Assembly: GCA_019914945.1 (NCBI GenBank)
Contig: CM034099.1
Span: forward strand, 3,906,001-3,970,000
Length of the DNA: 64,000 nucleotides
Reading direction: 5' to 3'
DNA from: Typha latifolia
Taxonomy: Eukaryota; Streptophyta; Magnoliopsida; Poales; Typhaceae
The position numbers and the translations under genes were made by a program. Shown piece by piece: positions 13,911 to 25,396 of the stretch. Position 1 is the stretch's first letter; every line of letters starts with the position of its first letter. Under the pieces are notes generated by a model. It was given only the letters and a program-made list of their open reading frames with translations, made no database searches and was not told where the DNA came from.

Positions 13911-14727
13911 CTTCTTATCCGATCCCCGATCGCCCTTATCAGGCGGAGGCGGAGGCGGCGGATGAAGATTGATAGAGGGAATTCCCTCCTTCTTCTTCTT
14001 CTCCTTATTCCTCTTATTCCCCCGCTACCCGATTCTTATTCCAGATCCGATGGCCGATCTGGTATCACCGTCAGGGTCTTGGGTTTGGGGAATCGAGAAG
14101 ACGACGGTGGGAGAGGTCGTGCATTTTCCCCGTTTTTTATGCGGACGTGTTGCCTGAGCTAAGAATAAAATCGATTTATCAACCAAACGCTAATATAGAG
14201 TTGGTAGGTAATTGCCCGTGACAAAGAAAGTGTTTTAACTTTAATTCTAAATAATACTAAGGAGAATATTATTTTATAGTTTGATAGTTTAGTTCAAATG
14301 GCTCGAGTCCATTAATAGTTTAACAGTCTGATTAATTTGAAGAAATAACTCGATAATATGATCTAAGTTCACATTAGCTTTTTATCTAATTCATATTTAA
14401 CTTTCGGAATCATAAGTAATAAAAAAAAAAATTAATTTGTAAGATTTCTTATAAGAAGAGTTAGAAGTAAAACTATGGTATCCGGGAAGACGACAGAATG
14501 GCAGATGCTGTGGATTTAATTAGTTCATATGTGCAGGTGCATTCTGCAAATTTTCACGTTAACGGCTGCTTGGTCTTCAGCCAATAAGAAACTGCCACGT
14601 ATGAATTTTCCAGCAGTCGGAGCTGCGTATGATGACCATCTCCCAGTACGACGACAGCGCTCGTTTCTCGAGTCTCAACTAAGCTTTCCTTCACCTCAAA
14701 AAAAAAAAAAAGCCTTCCTTCGTCAGC

Positions 14728-15402
14728 GTTCCTCCGATAACGAACTCAACCCTCGATTCTCTGCTCTCCCTTAGCGATGATGTCGCCAACATGCATTTTT
14801 TTTTTCCTAATATTTTGATGGTACAGATAATTTTTTTCCTTTGCTTGATGTTTGATTCATGGAGATTGCAGTCGAGTACGTTTATCAAAGGAGTGATGCA
14901 TAAGATTCGGCGTTAGATTGAGGAGTTGGAGAGGGTTTCTGGCGCTGAAGGTGGTGCGCATACGGTGGATGGGGTTCCTGTGGAGACCTACATTACGGGG
15001 TGAATGCTAGATCATGCCGTTTCGGTTGATGCTTTAGAGTATTTTACAGTGAATCTATTTAATATATCGGTGAATGATCTGTTTATTACGATGTCAGATT
15101 TGCTTGCGACGAAAAACAAGTACCCAAAAATGTCACCTTTGAGGGAGATTGTGGACAGCATTCATGTCAAAGTAGCTACAATCGAGGACGACATGAAGGT
15201 AAATCTGATCATTTGCTTCTTGCCCAACTTGTCTCGAAAAGATTAACTAATCTACCTACCTGTCAGGGTGATCTTGGATTATTTCTCTTTCTTATTATGA
15301 TGGTACTGTTAACTAAATGTTTTTACTTTTTCAGTGCTTCCTGGAAATCTGAAGATGAGGTAGGCTTGCCTTGTCTAGGTCCCTTCACACTAGGTCTTGT
15401 GT
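14728..15402 (+). pseudogene. Decayed V-ATPase subunit C (VHA-C/DET3-like) fragment
   Basis: Subunit C is a stalk subunit of the vacuolar proton pump, normally about 375 residues. Four exon remnants follow the family order. 14728-14795 reads STLDSLLSLSDDVANMH. 14872-15000 follows a TTGCAG acceptor and reads FIKGVMHKIRR-stop-IEELERVSG, then VDGVPVETYIT; the stop at 14914-14916 is a CAG to TAG change. 15098-15198 carries RFACDE, then a one-base shift in an A-run, then KYPKMSPLREIVDS, ending at a GT donor. 15335-15402 resembles the family C-terminus (SASWKSEDEVG). The large middle of the protein is missing between 15198 and 15335. Retained splice sites show it came from genomic DNA rather than an mRNA copy. 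It is broken and not expected to make a subunit. It lies head-to-head with the DENN gene. Confidence 0.8.
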
Positions 15403-16338
15403 AAAATAAAGTTTTTTGAGTCTTTTTTGTGCTGAGCCAATGCTCTAGAGTATTTATAAGTGGCCTGCAACGCAAAGCAGATATTCTTGTTGTATATTAA
15501 CTGTGGCATCTCCAATTCTTTATGTGCATATTCCAGAATTTTACCTTAGGTTATGAAAATATCAATAATAAAGATTTTGAAGTTGAATATTGGTTCCCTG
15601 GAGAGGAAATTAGGAGACCTATTAACAATAATTATCACAAAGTGATTGTTCTGCTTTTCCGTGCGCTTGAGTGAGTTTTGTCTCCTTGCTTCAGTATTTG
15701 TCTCTTACTTTCATAAATTGGAATGCTTAGAGTGTTAAGACTGTTCTTTGTTATTCACTTAAACATGTCTGTGTTGAATTCCTGGAATTTTAGTTTTTTT
15801 CATCATCATATGAAAAGAGGAAAATGGAAGAGGAACACAAAGAATTTGACTTCTTGCTACGGGTGAGCATCAACACAATATCTAATCTCTCAACTAACAG
15901 AACAAGTAAAGCATGCCACAGTAAACAGAACAAGCATCTTCTCACAACCTTCATCGAAAGATTTAGCCGGCAGAGAGAGAGAGAGAGAAGAAAACCTTCA
16001 GCTAAACCCTTTTGGGCCAGCAAAAACAATCACCCCTGCCTACTCTTATATAATCAAAAAAGAACATGTATGCAGCTTCATCAATTCTGACATTGCAAAA
16101 CTTGGCATTTCCTCCTCCTCTGGCTCATTTGGGAAACCTGCTCTTCATTTCCAGAGAACAGCTAGCCTTATGTGCTGAAACAAAGCAAAAGGTTATCATC
16201 GGTACATTTATGGACGAAGCCTAAGCGGAAGCTTCAGTATATAATCTCATTTTCCTTTTCATATTAGGTAAACTCCAATGTCGCATGGGCCGGCTTTCTC
16301 AAATGTCAGAGGACTTGAATTCTAATAAAGGGAGGGAC

Positions 16339-18967
16339 TTACCTATAGCGAGTGAGTTTCCTGATCACCACCTTCTGACGCCCAGGTCTCACTGGTGCGG
16401 TTCCCTTGTCCATCTTCAATGCTTGTGCATAAGGTAGCCTATTACTATAGCATGTGTCCGTTCCTCCATAGCTAGTAGGCTGCAATTAAATCAGATACCA
16501 TTAGACTCTCTGTCTAAGCCGCCGATTGTGCTGCATCCACTACTGTCATTTCATTCATATCGAATTAGAAACATGTAAACTAAAAAGTTTATGTAGCAAA
16601 AGTCTGCGAGAAAGAAGCAGAGAAGTACCTGCATATACTGAATATTATGCATTGGGCAGGCTTCAGGAACAGATTTAATCACCTGAGGAGCATATGGAAT
16701 GTAGTCTGTCTGCACAGGGACAGGCACATAGTTTTCCAAGCTACCATCTGCACAAGGTGGCTGCTTCAATTGATAAGGGAGCTGAAACCAAAAACATGCA
16801 CTATTTCATAATTAAACAACCATGAATCTATTGTGAGAAATGATCAACAAAATAAACGTCATCGATTACCATTGCAGGAGAAAAAATCTGAAAGCCCTGG
16901 TTGCCAAGGAAGTATGCTGGGTTTGAAAGAAGTTTATAGTCTGGTGCATAGTGCTCCGCTGAGTAATCATAAGATGCAGGATGCTGCACCGCCATGGGTT
17001 GGGCAAATTGAAGCTGCAGAGCTTGACGACGATCTTCCTTGCACTGAGCAATTGCCACGTAGAGACGCCTTTTACGGAAGACGGTCCCTGGAGACAGATG
17101 ATACTATTCGGGTTAAGAAGAGCTCCATAAGTTAAACAGATACACAGGCTAGATATATAGGATACCTTTCAATCTTCTGATAGCATTGTTTGCATCATCA
17201 ATGGAGGAGAAACACACAAAACCAAATCCCTTGCTTAGTCCGTTCTTGTCCAGCATCACCCTTGTGGAAACTACTTTCCCACATGCAGCAAAATGTTCTT
17301 GCAAAGCCTTATCATCAATCGACTTATTGAGGTTCTTCACGTACACATTACAACCCTAATCCAGAGAAGAGTTCAGGCATTAAACTTCTATGTGTGATCA
17401 TAGCAGGATATCGACAAGGATGTGGTGCATAAAAAGAAATTTGAATTATTGCAGATAACAACCTAGAATCAACTATCGGTAATCCGAATCTTCTATTTCA
17501 ATAATATTTACTTACAAAAGCACCTCATTTTAACTTCATCAGCTTGTTTAGACATATTCTAAGCATATAGCGATCTTTTGATCAAAATACTCTTTTCTAT
17601 TATTGGTGTCTCATCTTTTTAGCAGCATTGCTTTGGAGTCTCATCCATTGCTTTGAAATATAGCTGCAAAAAAATGACTGGAATGTAGATAATTGGTAAC
17701 GAGATATTAGTACCTGGAACTTCTTAAAGTTCTTCTGGCCATGCCTTCCTGCAAACTGAAGCCTCAGTAGCTGCTCGCGCTCTGCTTTCTTCTGAGCATG
17801 TCCCACATATATTGACATCGAGCCTGACCACATAATGATTATAGAACGTAGAAGATTGAAACAACAAGCAGAGAGGATCTCCTTAACATAGACTAAACAA
17901 GAACAGTTAGGAGAAACAATCGACCATTACCGAGCATGGAACCATTCAATGCATCCAGCGCTGCCTTGGCATGCTCTGCCGATTCGAAAGAGACGAACCC
18001 AAATCCTCTCGACCTCCCAACCTTATCTTTCATGACAACAGCACTGCAGACCCTCCCAAAATCAGAAAATTTCTCCCGAAGAACATCATCGGTGACAACA
18101 GAGTCAAGATTCTTGACATAAAGGTTTGTATATGCCGGTGCTTTGGGTTCTTTCAGTGATGGCTGCCTCTCATTCCTCTTGACGAACTTGGACACATATC
18201 TAACAGGCAAATCAACAAACATATGACTGCCACATTTATTGAGCGTATTACTAAATAAATAAGGAAACAGAAGAAGAGGAGCTCACAGGTTCTTGCTCAA
18301 GCCACTGAAGGCATTGCCATTAAGAGCAGCAACGGCTGATTGGGCTGCTTTCTCCGAGCCCATCTGAACAAAGCCAAAGCCTTTGCTCCTGCCCTTCTCA
18401 TCCGTGGCCACCTTGCAGGACTCCACTATACCATACTCCGAGAAAAGCCTCTCCAGTTCCGCCCCACCAACAGATTGCTCCAAATTCTGGAATCCGAAAA
18501 CCAAGATTTAAACTAAAAACCATAAAAAAAGAAACGAAATTTGGAAAGATAAGTGAATCGTTATCACCTTCACGAAGAGATTGCCGACTCCAGTCTTCCG
18601 CGAAATGGGATCTCGCCGCGACCACATGATCCGCATGGGTTTCCCCTTGAGACATACGTGATTCATCTCTTTCAGGGCCTTCTCCGCTACAAGAACCGAT
18701 TTAAACATTTTGGGTATCAAGAACTGGAGAAGTACGAGAGGAGAAAGGATCCAAGAACCAGGTTTTGGGCTCGTCTGGATTACCGTAGGGGAAGGAAATG
18801 AAATTGAGGTAGGCATAGCGGAGAGAGGCACCAGTCGACCGATCACGGCAGACGCGTGCGGAGGAGATGGTGGGGCCGAAGCCACCGAAGACTCCGATGA
18901 GGTCCCGCTCGTCGACGCTGGGATCGAGGTCTCCAACGTAGAGAGTCGCGCACGGCGGCGCCTCCAT
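16339..18967 (-). CDS. PABP: Poly(A)-binding protein, four RRMs, no C-terminal MLLE domain
   Basis: Cytoplasmic PABPs bind the mRNA poly(A) tail and act in translation and mRNA stability. Nine exons join in frame to 527 codons plus stop: 18784-18967, 18568-18686, 18287-18486, 17931-18199, 17714-17823, 17166-17355, 16870-17087, 16629-16781, 16339-16479. RRM1 (from residue 8) has LYVGDL and [11 protein letters not shown]2 LFVKNL and [11 protein letters not shown]3 LYVKNL and [11 protein letters not shown]4 VYVKNL and KGFGFVCF. The linker [10 protein letters not shown] and the [17 protein letters not shown] segment after RRM4 are typical. The tail is Tyr/Pro/Gln-rich and ends [10 protein letters not shown]. 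Usual plant PABPs are about 620-660 residues and end in an MLLE domain, which is not encoded here. The stop overlaps a strong donor, so a second end is possible (see findings). The 5' leader is CT-rich. Confidence 0.93.
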
Positions 18968-19028
18968 TGCTCGATTCCTTCTTCTCCAAGAGAGCTTAGA
19001 GAGAGAGAGAGAAAGATAGAGAGAGGGT

Positions 19029-19684
19029 TTTGAGCGGGAAATATGATCGAATGGGTTATGGGCGTCTCGTTATAACGTCGTACGAGAAATAACAACCAGC
19101 TTGGTCTGCAAGCTATCGCTTGCATAGAAATTCGCATGCGAAAATATCTAGATCCTTGAATGTATGATCCAACGGTTGTAATGAGATATTGCAGGAACTT
19201 CTATAGGTGCCGTCTAGATTAGATGCGTTGTTCAAGAACAGGCGCGAAGGGGCGTTGGATGACTTATCAAAGTGCGGGCATCACCGTTCATTTAGAAGGA
19301 GGTGATGTTGATGGACGGCTAACAGGATCGGTCGAGGCGTCCAACGCATATTAAATAATATATTTATCATAATAAATAATTTTACAGTTTTACACTGTTA
19401 TATGATCATTTTTTGAGAAAGATTTTTTTTTTTTTTGGCAGACAAAAAATTAATCATAACTAGGGTCTCAAATTAGAGCCGATTCCAGTCTTTTATAAAG
19501 ATTTAATTGTTAGGGCCTCCACCCTATTTTGTTTGCTAGGATTCGGACAAAGGAATTCAATGACATGAGATAAAATGCAAATAAAAACTCTAAAGTGATT
19601 AATTCTAATTGGGATTACCTCCAAAGTGGGAGGCTTTTTATATATATATATAATTATTCACAAAACTATTAACATCTATTACAA
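19029..19684. other. Intergenic, PABP 5' side to CHUP1-like 3' end
   Basis: Contains the upstream region of the PABP gene (on the minus strand) and the 3' flank of the CHUP1-like gene. A short T-run and a (TA)n stretch near 19640 are visible. I see no gene. Confidence 0.6.
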
Positions 19685-20028
19685 CTAATCAATGGAAGAA
19701 ATCTCCAATCTTTTATCTAACTCTTTTGCTGCTGGAGATCCCCTCAAAGCTTCTGCAAACTTTTGGAGCTCAACCTTCTCAGGAACATAGTAGTCTCCAG
19801 GATCAAATGTACTAATCCGGCTATTAAAAACCCTTCTGGAGTAGCAATCACCTACATCACTCTTGCAACGTGCAGCAGCACTAGCAGAAGTTTGATCAAG
19901 GGAAAAGCATGAAGAGTAACTATCAAAGGATTTCCTCCCAAGCACATCATCTATGGAATAACTCGATGCCGACTCGAGTCTACTAGAGGACTCCCAGTGA
20001 GAACTGGTTGTATCTCTTAGAGAGATTC

Positions 20029-20076
<48 letters not shown>

Positions 20077-21898
20077 TACTCTTGTTGCCTTTTGACACTA
20101 CCAGCTTCTTGAGCTTGCTTATAAATTTTGATTTGCCTGGCTTGTTCTTCTTCGAAATCGTACTAATCTCATCGTAGGAAACTTGCGACGACGAGCACAC
20201 GTCGGAGGACAAATCGGTGACCGTTGTTGTATCCGCATCCACATCGCTGTATGTATTTGTGTACTCAAATATCAACTGCTTCACTTTCTCCTCTGAATTG
20301 TGACTAGAGGTATTGCTAAGATCTCTTGCTATTGTTTTTCGTGGAGGGGGCTGGCAATTTTTCAGCTCATACCTTAAGCATGCGTTGAGCCACCGGAGAT
20401 AGACGAGCTCCTCGACGTCAGTGCAATGATCGCTGTGGAGCCGCTCGACTTCCTTCATCAACTTGTCATTAGCTTCTTTCAGCCGATCCACTTCCCCCAA
20501 TGGCTCTGCCTACAAGAGTATATTTTCATGGAGAAGAACAAAATTTAGGTGAAACAGCGAAAAATAATGTTCAATAGGATAAATTCACTGTTCTAAATAA
20601 TCTTGATAATCTTATCAAATATGGTATTGTACCAGAGTGGAAGGTGAATTAGAACTCAGTATTATTACTACAAGTATCTCAACAAATCTCTTTCTTCTAT
20701 TAAGTCTATCTCAGTCCTAAAATATCTTGAATAGAGATATGTACCAATTCAAATTCTGTATAACATAATCTGCTACAACTCATGCAGATAAAAATTTTAG
20801 GTAGACAATTAATGGAGATCAAACAGAATTTAATTAAATTTCCAGTAACAATTTGGAATGAAGAAAATTGCAGATATGAATCAAGAGAAAGGTAGACGTG
20901 ACTACCTCAGGGGCCCTGAGAGTGGAAGAGGCAACCAATTTCGCAGCCTCCAATTTGTGAGCCAAATCTGAATTCTCCTCTTCGAGCCTCGAATTCAGCT
21001 TTCGTAGCTCCGCGGCTTCGTCTTCCAATTCCTTCACCCTCTTCAGCTTGTTCTCGAGCTCCGCATCCTCCGCCGCATCCTTGTGCTCCTCCTCCATTAG
21101 CATGGTGATCCTCTCGCGAAGCGAAGCGATCTTCTCCTTCGCATGCTCTCCATCCGATCTCAATCTCCTCTTCAAGAGCTTGATCTTCGCCTTCGTAAAC
21201 TCTAGCTTTGCCTTCGTCCTTGCGTGCTCCATCACCTGGCTCTTGAGCCTCATGTTCTCATCCTCCAAAGACTCAACTTTGAGAGATAAGAACTTGGTCT
21301 GGAATGTGTTCATTTTTAGCTGGTTCTCCAGCTCTCGCACAGCGGCTTCTTGCTCTTTTAATCCGTAGTATTCGAGCATCTCGGTCTCGAGGCTGCGCTC
21401 TCTCTCAATCAAAGATTGTGCCAAGTTGCGCAAATATGACATCTCTTGCTCCTTTTCCACATCTCTGCTCTCCAAATTCTTCTCCCTATTAATCTCCAAG
21501 TCTCTACAAATTGGAGTAGACGGTGCGCTACATATCGAAGTGCCATGAATGACATTTATAGGAGCTTCTTCCTGTTGAAAAATTAATTAAACATTCATAC
21601 AGAGATCTAATCTTTGGAGAAACAAAGCATCGGAGTTCTTACACTTGATAGAATTCTGAGCCCATCTTGAATGCCTCTGAAGCCTCTACTGCTTGCAAAC
21701 TCTTTCCCTGCCATTAGAAACAGATAGATAGATCAAAGGGAGTTAATATAACAGCGACTGAAAGATAGCAAACAAACCTGAATGAGATTGGGGGTGAGGA
21801 GGAAGTCGGCGCCGAGAACGGATGTTAGAGACCAAGTATCCTGCAAAGGAAAAGGCCACGGCGGCACCCATTTGAACCAGAGGTTCCATCTCCTCCAT
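19685..21898 (-). CDS. CHUP1-like coiled-coil protein
   Basis: Four exons (21778-21898, 21643-21707, 20906-21571, 19685-20509) join in frame to 558 residues. The start gives MEEMEPLVQ followed by a hydrophobic segment at residues 10-26, a likely N-terminal membrane anchor as in the CHUP1 family. Exon 3 (residues 63-284) is a long, charged coiled coil rich in Glu, Leu and Lys. Exon 4 holds the family signature EELVYLRWLNACLRYELKN (about residues 317-335), then RDLS, a Ser-rich low-complexity part with 15 Asn in a row (430-444), and the conserved end KFAEALRGSPAAKELDKRLE. CHUP1 itself links chloroplasts to actin; relatives such as IPGA1 act with microtubules. CHUP1 is about 1000 residues and has a long proline-rich region that is absent here, so this is a shorter paralogue and its role is not settled. 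Confidence 0.92.
20030..20074 (-). repeat. Coding (AAT)n repeat giving poly-asparagine
   Basis: Fourteen AAT codons and one AAC on the minus strand give 15 Asn residues inside exon 4 of the CHUP1-like gene. The frame stays open on both sides. Confidence 0.95.
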
Positions 21899-24800
21899 GG
21901 CTTTCTGGTAAGTACAACAGAAGACAAAGAAGAAGGTGGGTCTTGTTCAAGAGAGAAAGGAGACCCACCCCCTCATACTTTCTCCATTTTGCTCTACATG
22001 CCCTTTGAGATCAACAAGAGTTGCTTAAGAGGAGTCATTATTAGGAGGAGGGGAGGAGGATGGTTACTTGGTTAGGGAGAAGGGAAGGGAAGAGAAGAGA
22101 AAGTGGACAGTTTCTCTCTTCGGTGTGGATTCTTCGCAGATCAGATGTAGGAATTTAACGCCGAAAGCGTACCTGGGAGCCCCTGATTGGTTGACAAGAC
22201 TTTCCCTCAATCTATTCTGTCGCAGTCTTTGACTTCAAAAGATTTATCCCTGTGGCTTGTTTGGTTTCGGTTCCTGTGGCTGCTTGCTGTTGGAATGCGT
22301 GGCGAATTTGGAGTCAGAAGCGGTATGGCGGAGATCACGGAACGGAGACCATTCCAGAATTTAGCCATCAAATGCCCATTAATCATAATAATGTTTTCAT
22401 TTAACGAATAAAAAGGACAAAATTATTTATTAAAAAAAGATCAAATAAGATATGAATATATGCAGATGATTCGTTATTTATAAAGACCTGCTCAACTACT
22501 AGTTACTATCTTCCAACATTTCTCAACTTTGGTTAAATTAAGTGAATGCTTCATTAAAGACGCATTTTTTATTTAGTTACAAATGGCTACGGTGGAAATA
22601 AGAAATTAAAGTAAGTCTTTTATTAAACGAGCTGGATTTCCATAGCACATAGATTTTTTTATTTTTATTTTTATTTTTTATGATCACGGCCTTAATAAGT
22701 AAGTCAAACTACCTAATAACTATAATATTGGCCCTATAGCTTTTTAGATCAAGAGAAAAAAAAAATATTGCTCATCTTGAAGACCAAATGATCTATTGCC
22801 AGCCAATATAAATATCCACAGTAGGTGGCCACTTGGTCGAAAACACATGAAAGAAGAGAAGACTTGTTGCTTTAAGATTTGAATTCATGCAGGACAATTA
22901 ATCTCACTATGTTTTGTACGGCGGAGATCTTAATAACAACTGTGATATGACCATGTTAATGATGCATATGCCAGGTATAATAATTTGCCATATCAAAAGG
23001 ATTTGGCATTGGCTGTTATATATTTGATTCACATGTTAAGCTTTTAATAATTAATCCTGTGTGCTTAGCATCGGTTTTTTTTTTCTATTATTTTTGGAAC
23101 AGGAAAGTGCTTAGCATCGGTCATCTTATACGTAAGAACGAAGAAGTCCTTCATGAAACAAGGGCAGTGGATCGTCTGCTGCCTCGGATGCAGGAACTTC
23201 CTAAATTTACGTGCTCCACAACCCCTGATTGACTAACACAAACCACCCCAACCTTTGCTTTCATGCGTTCTCGATTTTACTGCAGGAAATTCCTGCATTC
23301 GGAGCAGCCAATCTGCTTCCTCAAACATCTACCCAATTAAATTGAGATTAGAAATCATCTGTTTGCCAATGGCTGCCGCAAGTTCATTGGCAAAGGTTGC
23401 TCTAACTGAGCTGCGGCGGATCTGTGGGTCTCGACAGAGTCATCAACGGAACTGTTGGATCCGGAGGCCACATCCTCGAGGGGAACTAAAGGCAAAGTCC
23501 ATCTATGATTTCCTTCCCCCCAGCTCAAGTAGCGTGGCTGGGTGGTCCGTTTAGTGGAGGCTGCCGGTGGCGTCAAGAGTAAGGTTGTTGGTGTCACCGA
23601 GAGTAAAACAGATTGTTGAGGAGAGCACACTTGCATGCTCTGCACATCACATCGAGTCGGACGAAAACTGCCTCATGTAAGGCATTCATTGTGAAAGTGT
23701 GGACCATCTATTCTTTATTTGCCGAAATGTCAAAACAATTTTGGGATGAACCTGTGGCAAATCAAGACTAGATAGTTGAGTTGGTGGGGTAGCTCAGTTT
23801 AGAGTGGCTTTGCTTTATGCGGGCCAAGGACCAAGCACAAAACCTGGTCCGCAAAGCAATGATTGCATACACTTTATGGATGATTTGGAAACAGTGTAAC
23901 ACCAAGGTGTTTCGTAGGTAATTGGAACTGCCAAGGGCGGTGATACGCAAAGCTATTCATCTCACACAAGACTATGCAATGCAAGTCAGAAAGAAACCTA
24001 AACCGGCGAGGATGAGGGGGAGGAAATGGAAACCTCCTGATCTTGGATGGATCAAAGTTAGCGTGGATAGAATATTTTCTTAGAATGACTACTAGAGTGG
24101 TGCTGATGCACTTCTTAGAGTATCGTATAGGTTGCTATTAGTGGCCGCTTGGAAGCCTTGCCCGAGGGAGTCATCGTTGCATGCGGAAGTGTGGTCTACG
24201 GCTGGCCAAAGGGTCGGACTACCTAGTTGTTGAGTCGGACTCTCTGGAGTTGGTCAATATATTGGATAACGGGTTGGTTGCCTCTCGAGGGTACAAGATT
24301 GAGTTGCTTAGCTCTTTTGTTCATATTTCTGTTGTCAGATCCTTTTGGAGGGAAACCGAGCAGCAGACTAGGTGGCTAAGTGGGGCAAGGCTGAGGCCTG
24401 CTGTTTTGTGTGGAGCCTAGGTGACTTGGTGCCCACAGCTCTTAATAGTATTATTTATGTAGAAGCCATGGTCTCTCGTAAGAGGTTAGGCCTAGCTGTT
24501 CTCAGCTCCTTGTTAAAAAAAAAACATTTGTGTGCCAATTACTTATATACACAAACACCAGCACCACATGGTGACAAATTTGCGCCTCGAATTTATTAGC
24601 TAATAAACGCAATAAGCGTGTTAATCACGAAACACAAATTTTGCAATAGTTTCTGTAGCTTGATGCACATCCAAGTTAGCCATACGTGGATTTTAACAAA
24701 AAGAAATCTCCTGATTTGCTCACGATGAAGCATATATATTGATTACCAGTCACACGAAATATATATTGTGTACTTCACATGTAATGATGTACGAACGAAG

Positions 24801-25396
24801 ATGAGACAGAAGAACGGAAGACTGTTTTTAACGCAGCTGACAAAAAAAATGTTCCAACAGAAGCAAAACATAACTGACAATGAGAATTAGAACAAACGAA
24901 TGCAGAAAAGATAAGTCTCATTCCCTACAACAACTGCACTACTAGAAAATTTTAGCTTCTATTAGAAAGGCCATCCAAAAGCAAATGAAGAAAGAGTTTT
25001 GAGAAATCTCCAATCAACGGCGAGTAAATGAAATCGCATACGTTTGTGCAATTGCCAAGATTGCAGAAGAAAACTTAGGTGTATATCATTTCCTCCATTA
25101 ACTCTGGTAACTGGATACAGTAAAGAAAATTTACACAACAGTTTATCAATGACTTGACTAACAGCATGGAGTAAATGTATGTCAAAAATGCGATATCACT
25201 TCTGGGTGTCTCAGAGAATGAGATCAGTAACATCAGGTCATGTGATGTAATGAACACCACAAGCTCTTTTGGCACGGTCACTATTGTCAGTGGATAATAC
25301 GACCATGATCTTTCAGTTCAGCTTTTGATACGTGATATCCATTAGAAAAGTAACAATGCCTAAAGTTGGCAATTTTGCATTCAGAGAGAAGAAATC
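21899..25396. other. Intergenic, CHUP1-like promoter side to SUVH 3' end
   Basis: Apart from the LINE remnant at 23540-24525, this holds no recognisable gene. 21899-22150 is the leader and promoter side of the CHUP1-like gene, with a GA-rich stretch around 22050-22110. 22400-23250 is AT-rich and I see nothing in it. 24600-25396 is probably 3' flank and UTR of the SUVH gene. Confidence 0.5.
23540..24525 (+). mobile_element. LINE (non-LTR retrotransposon) 3' remnant with RNase H part
   Basis: Several frames resemble the C-terminal part of plant L1-type ORF2. ESVDHLFFICRNV (about 23690) matches the zinc-finger region after reverse transcriptase. GRKWKPPDLGWIKVSVD (about 24020) and, in another frame, YLVVESDSLELVNIL (about 24222) match the plant RNase H-like domain. 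Stops and frame changes break it. It ends in a run of ten A at 24515-24524, consistent with a LINE tail. The 5' boundary is not defined. Confidence 0.7.

Noticed and set aside
13748..14162. Plus-strand open frames over the DENN start
   Set aside because: They are antisense to the first DENN exon and its leader, which read correctly on the minus strand with an upstream stop.
18508..19137. 209-codon minus-strand frame at the PABP start
   Set aside because: It runs in a different frame through exon 1 and intron 1 of PABP and only joins the true frame in exon 2.
24181..24420. 79-codon frame as a possible gene
   Set aside because: It matches only the RNase H-like tail of a LINE and is flanked by broken LINE frames and an A-run.
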